DNA of 32,529 nt from Flammula alnicola. Taxonomy: Eukaryota; Basidiomycota; Agaricomycetes; Agaricales; Strophariaceae. Shown one piece after another: positions 10,352 through 20,484 of this stretch (within the stretch, counting starts at the first letter, position 1; the number at the start of each line of letters is the position of its first letter). The notes under the pieces were generated by a model that worked only from the letters and a program-made list of their open reading frames with translations, did no database searches and was not told where the DNA came from. Location: assembly GCA_015499995.1 (NCBI GenBank), contig JADNRV010000460.1, forward strand, positions 1 through 32,529, in the 5' to 3' direction. The translations under genes and the position numbers were made by a program.

Positions 10352-13300
10352 ATGCTAGGACCGCGCAGCATGGATGCAGGCACACCCGCTTCCGGTCCAA
10401 GGTCATCCCAACCAGCTCAATCGCACTACCCTGGCCATGATCACGACCATACCGACCGTGACGCTGTCTCTGCACACGGAGGTGTAGCTCGGACACCTGC
10501 ACAGCGCCTCATCGATCGCTACGAGCGCCTCAGCACCCCACCTCTCAGCCCACAGACACCACCCGCGTTGATGCGCAACAAGTCGACGTACAGGCGTCAG
10601 TATGTGTATGACTACAACGTCGCAGCGAGCACGCTGGCCATGCACGATTCGGACAGGGACAAGGAGAAGAAGAAACACACGCTCGGCGGGGGGTTGAAGA
10701 AGGAGGGCAAGTCGCCGATCCGGCAGAGCCTGAGGAATTTGTTGTCGGTTATCAAGAAAGGCGCTGGGGGGTTGACGAAGCGCAACTTGTCGGAGGATAG
10801 ACTTGGTGTGCCTGGTGTGCCAGGAGGCAGGTCGTCCGGCGAAGATGCGGGTATATCCTCATCGGCGAATGGTGCTGGCCAGAAACTGAATTCTCAAGGA
10901 GGCGCGTATGGCGCTACAAATCTTTCGCGACCGAGGAAGAAAATGACAGGCCCGCTGCTCTACCTCACTCGCGGCGCGCAGCTTCTCTCGCCGGACGTCC
11001 CAGGCCCATTGATGTGGACGACATGCAGCGTCACGCTCGACGAGACCAAGCTCGTCGTGTCCTCTTTCACAGGCGATATGGAGCTAGCCATCCATGAGAT
11101 CGTGTTGTCGCGGTGTACGGACATCCGATCCTTGTCTGCGTCCCAGCTTAGTGCGGAAGAGGCGACTCTGCTGGACGGGGTGCTAGAAGGCGATAAGATG
11201 AGGGTGTTTGAAGTCCTGTTTGAGGGAAGGGAGAGAGAGAAGTTCGCGGCCAAGTCAGTCAGGGAGAGGGCTGGATGGATTAGTGCCATTTGGTACGTTT
11301 TCTTTTTTTTTGCCTTTCTTTTTGGAATTTTTTGAAGTAAAAAAAATCTGTACATGTAGGGATGCTATTCTACCGAAACAAAAAGGCATTGCGCTAGAGA
11401 ATGATCCTCCAGGATCGTCAGCAATGTCTGAAGACCATGACAAGGCAACGCTATCTCTCGCGAGTCCTATACCAACCCCTCTTCCACAACTTAGTAACCT
11501 CCTTAAGCCCTCGTTTTCCGACCGGTCTTTGCCTCCACTTCCGCCCGCGTCTCCTTTACCCCCCGTAGCTCCTCTCTCTATCCCAGAAAATAACAATAAA
11601 AAACCACAAAATCTCCATCTAGACCTCTCTGAATTGCAAGGCCCAATTTCGCCAAGCATATATCCCCAACATCTCAAGCGCCGTCCTCGGTAGGCTCGTC
11701 GACAGTCGGTAGCAGACCACGAAATTTGCACCTGAACACTAGCAGTCTAATTTCACCTAGCATATACCCACCTACGTCTCGTCCTGGGTCGTATTTCATC
11801 GGCTCGCCCATTAGTTCCACCCCTGGCTCTGCGTGTCCTAGCAGCCCTTCTGTCGTCAACCTTAGCCAGTTGTCCGTTGTCCGACAGCGGCTAGCCCAGA
11901 TCGAGCGAAACCACTCGCAGCTCTCTGCGCAGAGTGAGTTGACAGCGGGCTCGTCGACCCCTTCTCCGAGCCCTGTGTCGTCTTCAGGCTGGTCGAAGAG
12001 AGATGCTGTGTTTCATAATGCCAGTGCTCGGACTTTGTCGAAGGCGAAAAGTCCGACTGCGAGTACCGCGGAGGATGGCGAAGTGTCGGCTTCTCGTTCA
12101 CGCACGAGTACGCGGACGGAGAAGCATAAAGATGATGTGCGTGATTCTGTGCCTTTGCGACATACCTCGGGCCGTCGAAGCAGGCAACGCGAAGAACAGC
12201 TAGACAAGCATCTGCCTCCTGTTCGACTTCCGGAACCTGGACCTTCAAAGGACGATGTTCGCAAAATTTCTAGAGCGATAGCAGATATTCAAGGTGTGCT
12301 CGGAGGCGAGTCTGGGTATCCGACTGTCCATCAGATGGTTGTAAGCCTCGAGCACCGTGCCAAAGGAGATAAGAAAGCTTTGCGGGATATTCAAGGCGCG
12401 CTGACGGCTTTGGGAGAACGTGTCACTGATGCTGTGGCTGCCGCCGCAAGAAACGCGCATTCAAATAGTGAACTTCTTACCAAGACCGAAGCTGGGCCGT
12501 CTGAGAGCCAGGAAGGCGTCATGCGGGTTCTTGAAGAAATTAAAGAACGGTTGGCAAAGGATTTCCCTGCTCTGGCGAACAAGCTCCAGGAAATGAAAGA
12601 AGCCCAGGACAAGATGTCGACGATGGATAATATAGCAAGGACATCGTCTTCTCCTGGTTATAATTCAAACGATCAGGCTGTGGCGGACCTTCAACCAGTG
12701 CTCGACAAGCTGGAGGAAATTCGAACATTATGCAATACCCCTCCAAAAAAGGAAGAGAAAGTAGAGATCAAAGCAGAGGATAAACCATCAGAGGTAAGCC
12801 TTGCTTTCGTTTATAACGAAAATCGGTTTCTGATATTCATTGAAGCATGTTGACAAAATCTTGAGCCTTATCCAAGAAGACAGCCATAAGCAAACTCTGC
12901 TGGCCCAGCAACAAGCCGACAGTGTTCGGTATCTCAATGAACTTAACACGGTATGCGTGATTCTTGAATCATTTCTCTCATTTCTCTAATGTTTCCCTGA
13001 ATTCACGTTGCATTCCTGAAGTGGCTTGAGGCATTTGTCAACAACGGAACTTCGCAAATCCAAGGCATTTCTATGAACATCGACCGTTTATGTAGGGAGA
13101 TGGGGTTCAGCGCAGAGGAGACTAGTGGCCGCCTTCAGGACAACTCTCAGCCAAATCTTGTGAATGATATTCGGCAACTAGTGACAGGCATGAAGGCTAG
13201 AGACCAGAACTTCGCGGCTCTCCAGGCTGCTGTGCATAGCCTGCTCGAAGTTTTGACCGCATCCCAAAATGAGAAAGGAGCAGGTGGGTCGTTCATCTCT

Positions 13301-13902
13301 AGCAAACGGCCTATTGACTTACACCAGGGATTTCGATTTGGAAAGATTCACAAGCGATAGCTGGGCTGATAGATCGCCAGCGTCATGATCAACAGGTTTT
13401 ATTTACAACGTTTACGAATGGTTTGTCTCTTTACTCCTGCGTATATTTCGGGGCTAACATACCTGATAGAAATTTCTGGAGAGATTAAAGGAGAGAGGCT
13501 GCGGTTCGTGGAGGCCATGAAAGAAGCCACTGCAATCAATGTCCAAAGCAAGTAATCCTCTTGCTACACTCATTGTGAAGTTTTTGACTTGGCCTCTAGT
13601 GCACGTTGAACAGTTCAAGCAGGAATTAGGCCGCGAAGTCATGGCCATGACGGAGGAAGTGGGCCGCCTTCATCGAGAAAAGCAACTCATTGAGAATCAA
13701 ATTTCTGACCTCTTCTCATTCTATTCAAAACACAAGCAATCAGATATGGTTTGTGCTTTTCTCCTTCCTTCATCAATCCTTGCTCACAGAGTCGTAGCCT
13801 TTGCAGACAATTCAAGAGAATGTTGGTATCCCTGCAAGACAAGCACCTCGCGCCAATATACCACGGTCGCAGCATCGTCTTTTGCCATATCCGCGTCAAT
13901 GA
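10352..13902 (+). CDS. PH-domain and coiled-coil protein, with an apparent 1-nt frameshift
   Basis: Model: join(10352..11292,11360..12793,12846..12950,13022..13283,13328..13420,13470..13547,13600..13748,13807..13902), about 1,052 residues if one base is added at the C run 11664-11667. ATG at 10370 is an alternative start. Residues ~1-200 are disordered and basic. Residues ~200-316 form a PH-like domain: GPLLYLTRGAQLLS, MWTTCSVTLDETKLVVSS, then RERAGWISAIW with the conserved Trp of the last helix. A Ser/Pro-rich linker follows, then predicted coiled-coil segments to the end, including EQFKQELGREVMAMTEEVGR. Seven introns of 44-71 nt interrupt it; the sixth is GC-AG (13548-13599). All exon phases agree except for the one missing base. 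PH domains bind phosphoinositides or proteins, so a cortical or septal adaptor role is plausible but unproven. The stop lies 105 bp from the stop of the AlkB-like gene (tail-to-tail). Confidence 0.8.
13548..13599 (+). other. GC-AG intron within the PH-domain gene
   Basis: Joining 13547 to 13600 gives ...NVQ-M-HVEQFKQELGREV in frame. The donor is A|GCAAGT, the strong consensus of the minor GC-AG class, and the acceptor is CTCTAG. The nearest GT donor (GTAATC, three bases on) gives a stop two codons into the next exon. Confidence 0.75.
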
Positions 13903-14007
13903 CCGTTGGTCCTTACTTGGCCAATATTGAACGTTACTCGAATTCATGTCTAGCAAACTAAATAATTTATTCCTATTTAAATAAGTCATATATACATAAA
14001 GTTAAAG
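13903..14007. terminator. Compact AT-rich convergent 3' region
   Basis: Only 105 bp separate the stop of the PH-domain gene (+) from the stop of the AlkB-like gene (-). The middle is A/T-rich and includes AATAAA on the minus strand (within 13963-13972), so the two transcripts probably share or overlap their poly(A) regions. Confidence 0.5.
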
Positions 14008-17000
14008 TTAAGCATGAGTCGAACCAATCTGCCGCGCAGTTGCTGCAATACGGAAGTTATTTGGGACTACTGTGTGTCTAAAGGATTTTTCTTAGTCGGC
14101 AAAATCTGTCCATGATGAAATTTGTCGCGTACTCGTAATATTCTTGAACGCCTGCCCCATCCATGACGAGAACGTCGCCCTACAAAAACATGTTAGTCTG
14201 CATTCTGTCAGACAAAAAAAAAGGCTTTACATGCCGCAGAACGATGCTTAATAGAATACCCCTCTTCTCTCTTTCCGGATCATGCTTTGCATGTATTCGG
14301 AAGTGCATAAGCGCAGGAGAACCTAGGGATAGACCAGCTACAAGGGGTCCAAGCCCGACTTCATTATCGCTGTGGAACTATCGAAAAATTGAGCCTCGCC
14401 TTAAGCGGAGACAGCACAAAACCTACAGCCATTTTCTGTCTCTCCATGTATGCGACGCTATAGATATATTTCCATTGACATAATCCACATGAAGATTAGA
14501 CCAGCTGCTTACCTAAGGACCTCGTTGAATTCAGCTGAGATGCCTAACGCCTGCTTTATGCGTTTTTGAATCAATCCTCGGGCCTTACATACGGCCGGTG
14601 CAGAGTCGAAAGGGACGGTGTTAGCATCGCCTCCAACGTACTACATACACGTTAGCTGGAATTTCGCTGGAAATAGGAATTCCGCACTTTGTAGGGCTCT
14701 CCTGCTGAAGAATGGAAGTCCATCAATGAGAATAAGGGCCTCCAAAATCTCGGATGGCTCACCATTGTGCGAGAAATAGTTGGTCAACAACGCGCCTCGA
14801 CCTGTAAATCTGTTTATCAAATTGAAGAAAGGTAAATAGAAGAAATGCTACACTTGTGCTGCACACAAGGTTGTTAGAAAATCAAATGGCCGCCATGTAT
14901 AAATCACTCACAGCCCTCATGGGCCATCTCCGAAATCTGAGTGTACCAGATGATGCTTGCTTTTGATATTCCAGAAATATGTCATCCGCCTCTTTCCATC
15001 CATTGGGCGTTCCAGATTGTATGTGGTGAATTCTTCCTCTGTAAATATGTTAGTATTTACACACCACCTTATCGGACCTCTGGAGTGACCTTCTCTCAGG
15101 TAATATGAACGAATGTATAAGTCCTCTTCCACCTTCGTGAATGAAACTAGCTGATGAAGATTGTGTGATGTCTGATAGAAGGCAGGCAGGCATCAGTCTG
15201 TCTGTATGATCACGTCAACAATGGGAAATATCCTGACCTGAAATCGCGTTGAGTAAATTATCTTTGAACGTTATAGGTAGTGCTTGATTCCAAATGTCTG
15301 TCGCACGACACAGGGTGGACTCAGTCCTCAGAGGATTCTGTACACTGCTCAATTTCAACTAAAATCTGCCGAGTACCCTGAGGACATACGTTGCAGTGTG
15401 CGCATTGCCATTTTTCCCATTGGGACCTGATTATCGAAAATTAATTATTATACCGATCCATTGCGCAATGACGTTGGACTGGACGTACCTGCAAGATAGA
15501 CGACCGCATTCAGCACAATGAAAACCTCTTGTGAAGAAGTAATTCGTTATGGTACCACTAGGCGAGGTCTCTGTCGGTAAGAACGGCTTAATGATTTGGA
15601 AGCCAGACGGAATGGGTTTACAAGGTGGCAATTCGAGAAAGCTGGGATGATAATCGAGACCGTCAGGTAGGCAATGACCTGAGCATTTCCCCTCCGTCTG
15701 TCGCCAAAACATGCGACAGTGTGGAGTTAAGCAAACCCAGCACAAGCTGAAAACCCTAGGTGAAACTTCCTGGCAATAGCCGCATGTTATGACCTCCTCG
15801 TCTCTATGGGAAGTTGAATATTTTGTAGGCAAAAAAATAACCTCTCCAACTGACCCGGAAATAAATTTGTCTGAGAGTGGGGGGCTGAAATGAGAGAAAT
15901 GAGTATATGTCATGGCGACAAGAGGGCTTCCCTCACTGACCTATCCACGATATCTTGTTCTTCGACTTTGGCTTTTAAGGTGCTTGAGGATCGTATTTCA
16001 TCACATATTCAAAGTGACTTACTCGGTGAAGGCTGGCATTCGGGTAAGTCAACAGTCGTGTCAAGCAGCGACAATGTGGTTGGGGCTGAAAATGTGATGA
16101 TTTAATGATAATATTAGACAATGTTGGGAATGACTTTACTTGCATTCCACGAAGTTCGATCTCTCAATCCACCACGGCCACCCCTGGAACACCAACTTCA
16201 GTGGGCTAATTTTCGATATCGTGTGGAAAAATGAAAAACCTGGTCTTCACACCATCGAAAAGCGAACTTGTATCTAACAACGCGACCACTCTCATTGTTC
16301 GCCACTTGATATTCAGCTGAAAGACACGTATCGTAAATAAATAAAAAGGAAAATGGGCGAATAGCAAAACCCTCGCACCCCAAACGTGCGCCACAGTGTA
16401 GAACCCGAGAACAGCGTAGGCAACGTCCTTTGAGCCGAGATCATAGGGAAAGAGAGCGTATTTGTCGTCTATCAGAAGTGCAAGCGGTCGATTACTCCTG
16501 TAGTTATTGAGGAGAGCGCGGACAGATTTGTCTTGAGCAAGTTGGTCGCTTGCTAGAACACATGACACATGCCCTTTACTAAAGTGCATGCTTTCGGACT
16601 TGCCGCCCCTGATCGAGTTGTCAAATCCAGCATGTAAATCATACAAGCAACTTACCCATGTGAAATGATTAATCTTCCTCCATGCTCAAACCTGTCACGG
16701 CTGAGCAAAAAGAAAGTATGCGTCAATTGACGTGCTTTGCACCAATCAACCACGAACCTTGACGGGAAACCGCTCAAGAGGTAACCTTTGACAATGTCAT
16801 GAGCATGATATACTCCGCCTTGATAGCTACGAAACCAATCGAAGGATTCGCAAATTTCCTGTCGAGACTAGATACAAACACTGGTTAAATCTTTGCAAAA
16901 TTCGGAAAGTTAAGAGGAATCTAACTTGAGCCCAGATGGGAGGCAGATCCACTAGCGGCGGTTTCTGCGGCACTGGAGGGAATTCCTCTGGAGGAAAGTA

Positions 17001-18894
17001 TTGCATGACATGTGCAATATGGTCTGTTTCATCCTTGATAGATGAATCAGAAATAAGGACCATGGATTCGATATCCTCAGATTCTGTCGGTGAATGGACA
17101 AAGGGAAATTTTGGTTCACTATGGTCTAGGACTGGGCTCGGCGTTTGTCTTTCCTCCTTCAACAGCAGTGTTTGGGGTGTTTCAGGAGAAGTAGTTGCGA
17201 AAGGAAAGTCTGGGACTGGCTTCCTGGTTCGTATGCCCTTGTCGTCCGTATCTGTCCTGCCTGGAGGAAGGAGGCCCGGAGATGCTGGGGGGATAGATTG
17301 CTTGTGAGGAGTAAACGGAGGAAGACCTTCGGGTGCAGGAACAGAAATCTCCTCCTTTATGTTTGCCCTAGTTTCAGAATAAGGAACATTTCCTCGAATA
17401 CTGCACGTCGACTTGTTGAGTGCACTGACGTTGCTAGCTTTTGCCTTCGTAGTCCGGTCTCTTCTTTTCTTCGCCTTCTTTTTCAAGGAGTCTCCGTTGT
17501 TTCCTGAGGCAGTTAATAAGCTTTGCTTGCCCGTGACGGATGGGTCAATGTCCTTTCTGATAATATTTGGTAAGACTGCTTGTTGGTCCGATTGTATCTG
17601 TGGCTCCAATTTTCGCTTGGATCGCCGTCTAGTTTCACGATTGTCTGACGTATTTGCTGGTCTTTTCTTGGAAAGACGCAGCCCTTGCGAAGACGCAGAT
17701 TCGTCGGCAATGATTGTTTGCGAGCCAGTGAGGTTAGACTCCAACAGCTCCGCCTTTCCCTGAACCACGCTTCCAACAATATCGGATTTTTGTTTCGGAG
17801 GACGGCCTCTCTTCTTCCTGGAAACTTTTCCTACTGTGTCTGAGATAGCTTCAGCCTTAACCACGACCGAATCATTGTTCTCTGGGATAGCTTGGGACAA
17901 TTTTTGACATTGGTACGGCTGCACAGGGGGTTTAGCTTTTCGAACTGAACGCCGTCTGATCTCGGAGTTATCAGAGGCAGTCAGGATCTTGGTACTGGGG
18001 CCATTTACTTGCTCCCTTTTGGCCGGTAAGTTCCGTTCTAGTAGTGGGCCCGTGGGATTTGCCAGAGCGCGCCTTTTTACCACTCTGCCATCAGGTCCAC
18101 TCAAAGCTCTCTTTCTCGGGTTCTGAACCAGGGGTGGTACGTCCGAAGGTGGGGTTTCGTTCGACGGCTGAGGAGAAGGAGACATTTTCACTGGCTGAAG
18201 GTCTAATGGGGTAGTCGGTTTATTTGTCGAAATACGCGTCGAAATACGCAGAGTCTCTGGCTCTTTTTCGAGCGACTTAGATTGGACTTGAATACCATCC
18301 ACAGATGTAGACTTCTTCTTAAAGTGCATATCTTTCAGGTGGGCTCCAACAGGCCGCTTCCAATCTGAACGCTGGGGAATAGAAGAGGGAACGGCGATAG
18401 TTGGAAGCGGCTTCTTCTTTGGTGCTGCAGGCGAAACAGGAACTTTTTGGCCGGCCCCACAAGGAGAAGTACCGGGAGGGAAAGCCTTCAAACCCCGGGG
18501 TATCCGCTCTTGATTGAGCAGTTTAAGAGCACTGTCCTCGTTCCGAGACAGGTGCCAGTAGAATTCGACAAAGAGGCGTCTAGTTTTGTAGTCCACTTGT
18601 ACCGAAATTCCCTTTCTTTTCCCAGGAGGGTAAGGAATGAATGCATATTTCAGCCAGGTATCAACTATTCGATTCTATGAGAACAAGAATCGGAAGCTGC
18701 GCGGAACTTGGAAGACTGTCAGGACTCACCCCGGATTTCATCTCCTTCACCGCATTTACGACTTCACTTTTCAACTTGGAGATCCTCGCGTTATTGCCCG
18801 TATCAGACCCATCTGGTAAAAAAGTCTGGAATGCACTGAGGAAGGGTTCATCTTCGAGGAGGCTCTTGTCGTGCCACGACTTCGGGAACTTCAT
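14008..18894 (-). CDS. Large AlkB-like 2OG-Fe(II) dioxygenase with AT-hook and zinc ribbons
   Basis: About 22 exons, ~1,245 residues. Exons (complement): 18730-18894, 16926-18674, 16758-16867, 16656-16691, 16379-16608, 16240-16316, 16140-16183, 16023-16085, 15941-15971, 15489-15884, 15390-15426, 15238-15337, 15090-15171, 14912-15038, 14852-14858, 14763-14801, 14688-14704, 14513-14640, 14427-14457, 14231-14377, 14133-14179, 14008-14077. ATG 18894 is the first after an upstream in-frame stop. Residues ~60-640 are basic and disordered, with an AT-hook core (KKRGRPPK, ~residue 345) and a diverged internal duplication. Then come SFDWFRSYQGGVYHAHDIVK, two Cys-rich ribbons (CGYCQ/CWVCLTPHC and CAECGRLSC/CAHC), and the oxygenase core: RGALLTNYFSHN, HSD as the H-x-D iron ligands, HGDVLVMDGAGVQEYYEHTV with the distal His, and RIAATAR as the 2OG-binding Arg. 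AlkB relatives demethylate nucleic acids or protein; nuclear location is suggested by the AT-hook. The exon 7-8 junction is one base out of phase. Confidence 0.82.
14852..14858 (-). other. 7-nt microexon of the AlkB-like gene
   Basis: The exon CACAAGT sits between a 53-nt intron (14911-14859) and a 50-nt intron (14851-14802), each with GT-AG ends. Including it gives FRRWPMRA-HKC-RGALLTNYFS, which restores the frame and reproduces the RxHKCRGxLLTNYF motif I remember for this family. Skipping it leads to a stop codon within six codons. Confidence 0.75.
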
Positions 18895-19243
18895 CGAGTT
18901 CAGGCTTCGGACAGTGTTCAGAGGGTTTGTCGATACAGATTCGATGGCATATTGAGAACAAGAGGTAGGAGAACAATGTCAAGTGTGCGCAAATTCGAAC
19001 CGAAGGGTCTGGCAGCTGCCGTGTTACAACGGAGCTGGATTCCGGAGAAGCTCAGTTTATCTGATTTTCGACAATTTAGAAATTCTGCGACCACGTGACT
19101 CAAAATGTGCGGCAGCACCGTTTAGCTACAGACTGATGTTATAATGCACTGGAGTGGACGACACAGAATATGAGGTTAAAGTTGATCAACGGATACGACA
19201 TATATTATCTAAGGGTCTCTTTGGCCGTAGGTGATTTTGGACA
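18895..19243. other. Gap between the AlkB-like gene and the ATP synthase delta gene
   Basis: About 350 bp separate the ATG of the AlkB-like gene from the stop of the delta-subunit gene; both are on the minus strand. It must hold the 3' end of the latter and the promoter/5' UTR of the former. No further feature was recognised. Confidence 0.45.
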
Positions 19244-19891
19244 TTACTTCGCCAGTGCGTGCTGGATAGATTCATACACGTCAGCCTCGATACGTGCCTC
19301 CAACTTTTCAGCTTCTGAACCACTTCCCGCTGCAACTTTGAGGGCTTCTTGTAAGTTCAAGCGCACAGCCTTGATGACAGTAAGATTAGTTGCCCGCGCA
19401 ACTTCACAATATAAACGAACACTCACATCAATAGAGAATTCCTCCAGAGGAGCTCCCTCTACAACGTTAATAGTGAGCTTATTGTTGGGGTGGACAGTTG
19501 CAAAGCCACTCGAGACTGAAGACGCGGAGTAAATTAATTTGTCAGATGGTCCAAAATACAACTCACCGAAAAATTTCTGAGTTCCATTAGACTCAATGAC
19601 CTCAACGACACCGGGACGCAAGGCTTCGATTGATGGAACGTGATTCGAGAGAATGCCCATGTCTCCAGACTCGGCAGGGATATTCACTTGCACGACATCT
19701 GTGGAGTTGAAGATGGTCTGAAAGAATGAGTTAGACGTGTTTTCTGGTTGACTGCTCATGACCAGTCTGACCTTGTGTGGGAGAGCCAAGGACAAATTGA
19801 GCTTATCGCTAATGTCGGCATATCCACGGCGCACTAACGAGAACGACGCTGCCCGTCGCGCAGCTGAAGAGAGGAGTCGTAGAGAAGACAT
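19244..19891 (-). CDS. ATP16: ATP synthase delta subunit, mitochondrial
   Basis: Model: complement(join(19244..19369,19427..19515,19567..19717,19772..19891)), 161 residues, the usual size. It is the central-stalk subunit of F1Fo-ATP synthase, homologous to bacterial epsilon, acting on the matrix side of the inner membrane. The first ~24 residues (MSSLRLLSSAARRAASFSLV, then RRGYA) are a typical matrix-targeting presequence. The N-terminal beta-sandwich follows: DKLNLSLALPHK, VVQVNIPAESGDMGILSNHV, RPGVVEVIESNGTQKFF, SSGFATVHPNNKLTINVVEG. The C-terminal helical hairpin (AVRLNLQEALKVA to the end) closes the protein. Three introns of 54, 51 and 57 nt have canonical ends and phases agree throughout. 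The ATG at 19891 was preferred to an upstream in-frame Met at 20110 because it opens directly on the targeting peptide. Confidence 0.95.
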   Translation of the reverse strand: MSSLRLLSSAARRAASFSLVRRGYADISDKLNLSLALPHKVRLVMSSQPENTSNSFFQTIFNSTDVVQVNIPAESGDMGILSNHVPSIEALRPGVVEVIESNGTQKFFGELYFGPSDKLIYSASSVSSGFATVHPNNKLTINVVEGAPLEEFSIDVSVRLYCEVARATNLTVIKAVRLNLQEALKVAAGSGSEAEKLEARIEADVYESIQHALAK

Positions 19892-20484
19892 TTTGTGTAG
19901 TGACAAGGCTGCCCGTGTGTTTACGGATTTACTCGTCCGGCAACGGCCGGGCGGTCGTATTCCCATTCCCAAACTTGGCAAGTACAGTATCTGCCATCCT
20001 TCATCCTTCAATCCGAGTCCAACTCCAGCATGTTCCTGCGTTTTGTGAAAATCAAAATTGTTGTACATTAGAGATATACCTCTATTACATAAATGAAGCG
20101 GGATTTTCAATAAAAATCTAGGTTGATATTTTTATTCAAAACGGCCCATGTAAACCTTCTCAAGGGAAGTGCGCGCGTGGCCGAAAGTTATCTTTGCATT
20201 GCAATATCCTGTAAGTATCACAGGCGTCAACGGATTCTTAGCCAAAATTACGAGAGGAAAAGAGGTAGTAACATTAAAGTCAACTAGTAGTAGTAGTAGT
20301 AGTACCCGCTTCCGGGGCTCACCATATCGTCTGTGTGCATGTGATCCTGAATAGCCACGCTCAAGACTGAATGTTCCTTAACAATACAGAAGGACTACAA
20401 TTACGCAACGTCGTTATACCTTCAATAAGAAATATAACTCATTCTATATGTAAGAATAGGCCGACATCCCGAGTCTTGAAGCCT
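19892..20484. other. Gap between ATP synthase delta and glutamate-cysteine ligase genes
   Basis: About 590 bp holding the promoter and 5' UTR of the delta-subunit gene and the 3' UTR of the ligase gene (both minus). A TAG trinucleotide repeat lies at 20285-20304. No gene is supported. Confidence 0.45.
20285..20304. repeat. Trinucleotide microsatellite (tag)n
   Basis: Six full copies of tag plus two bases, perfect, in an intergenic region. Confidence 0.9.
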
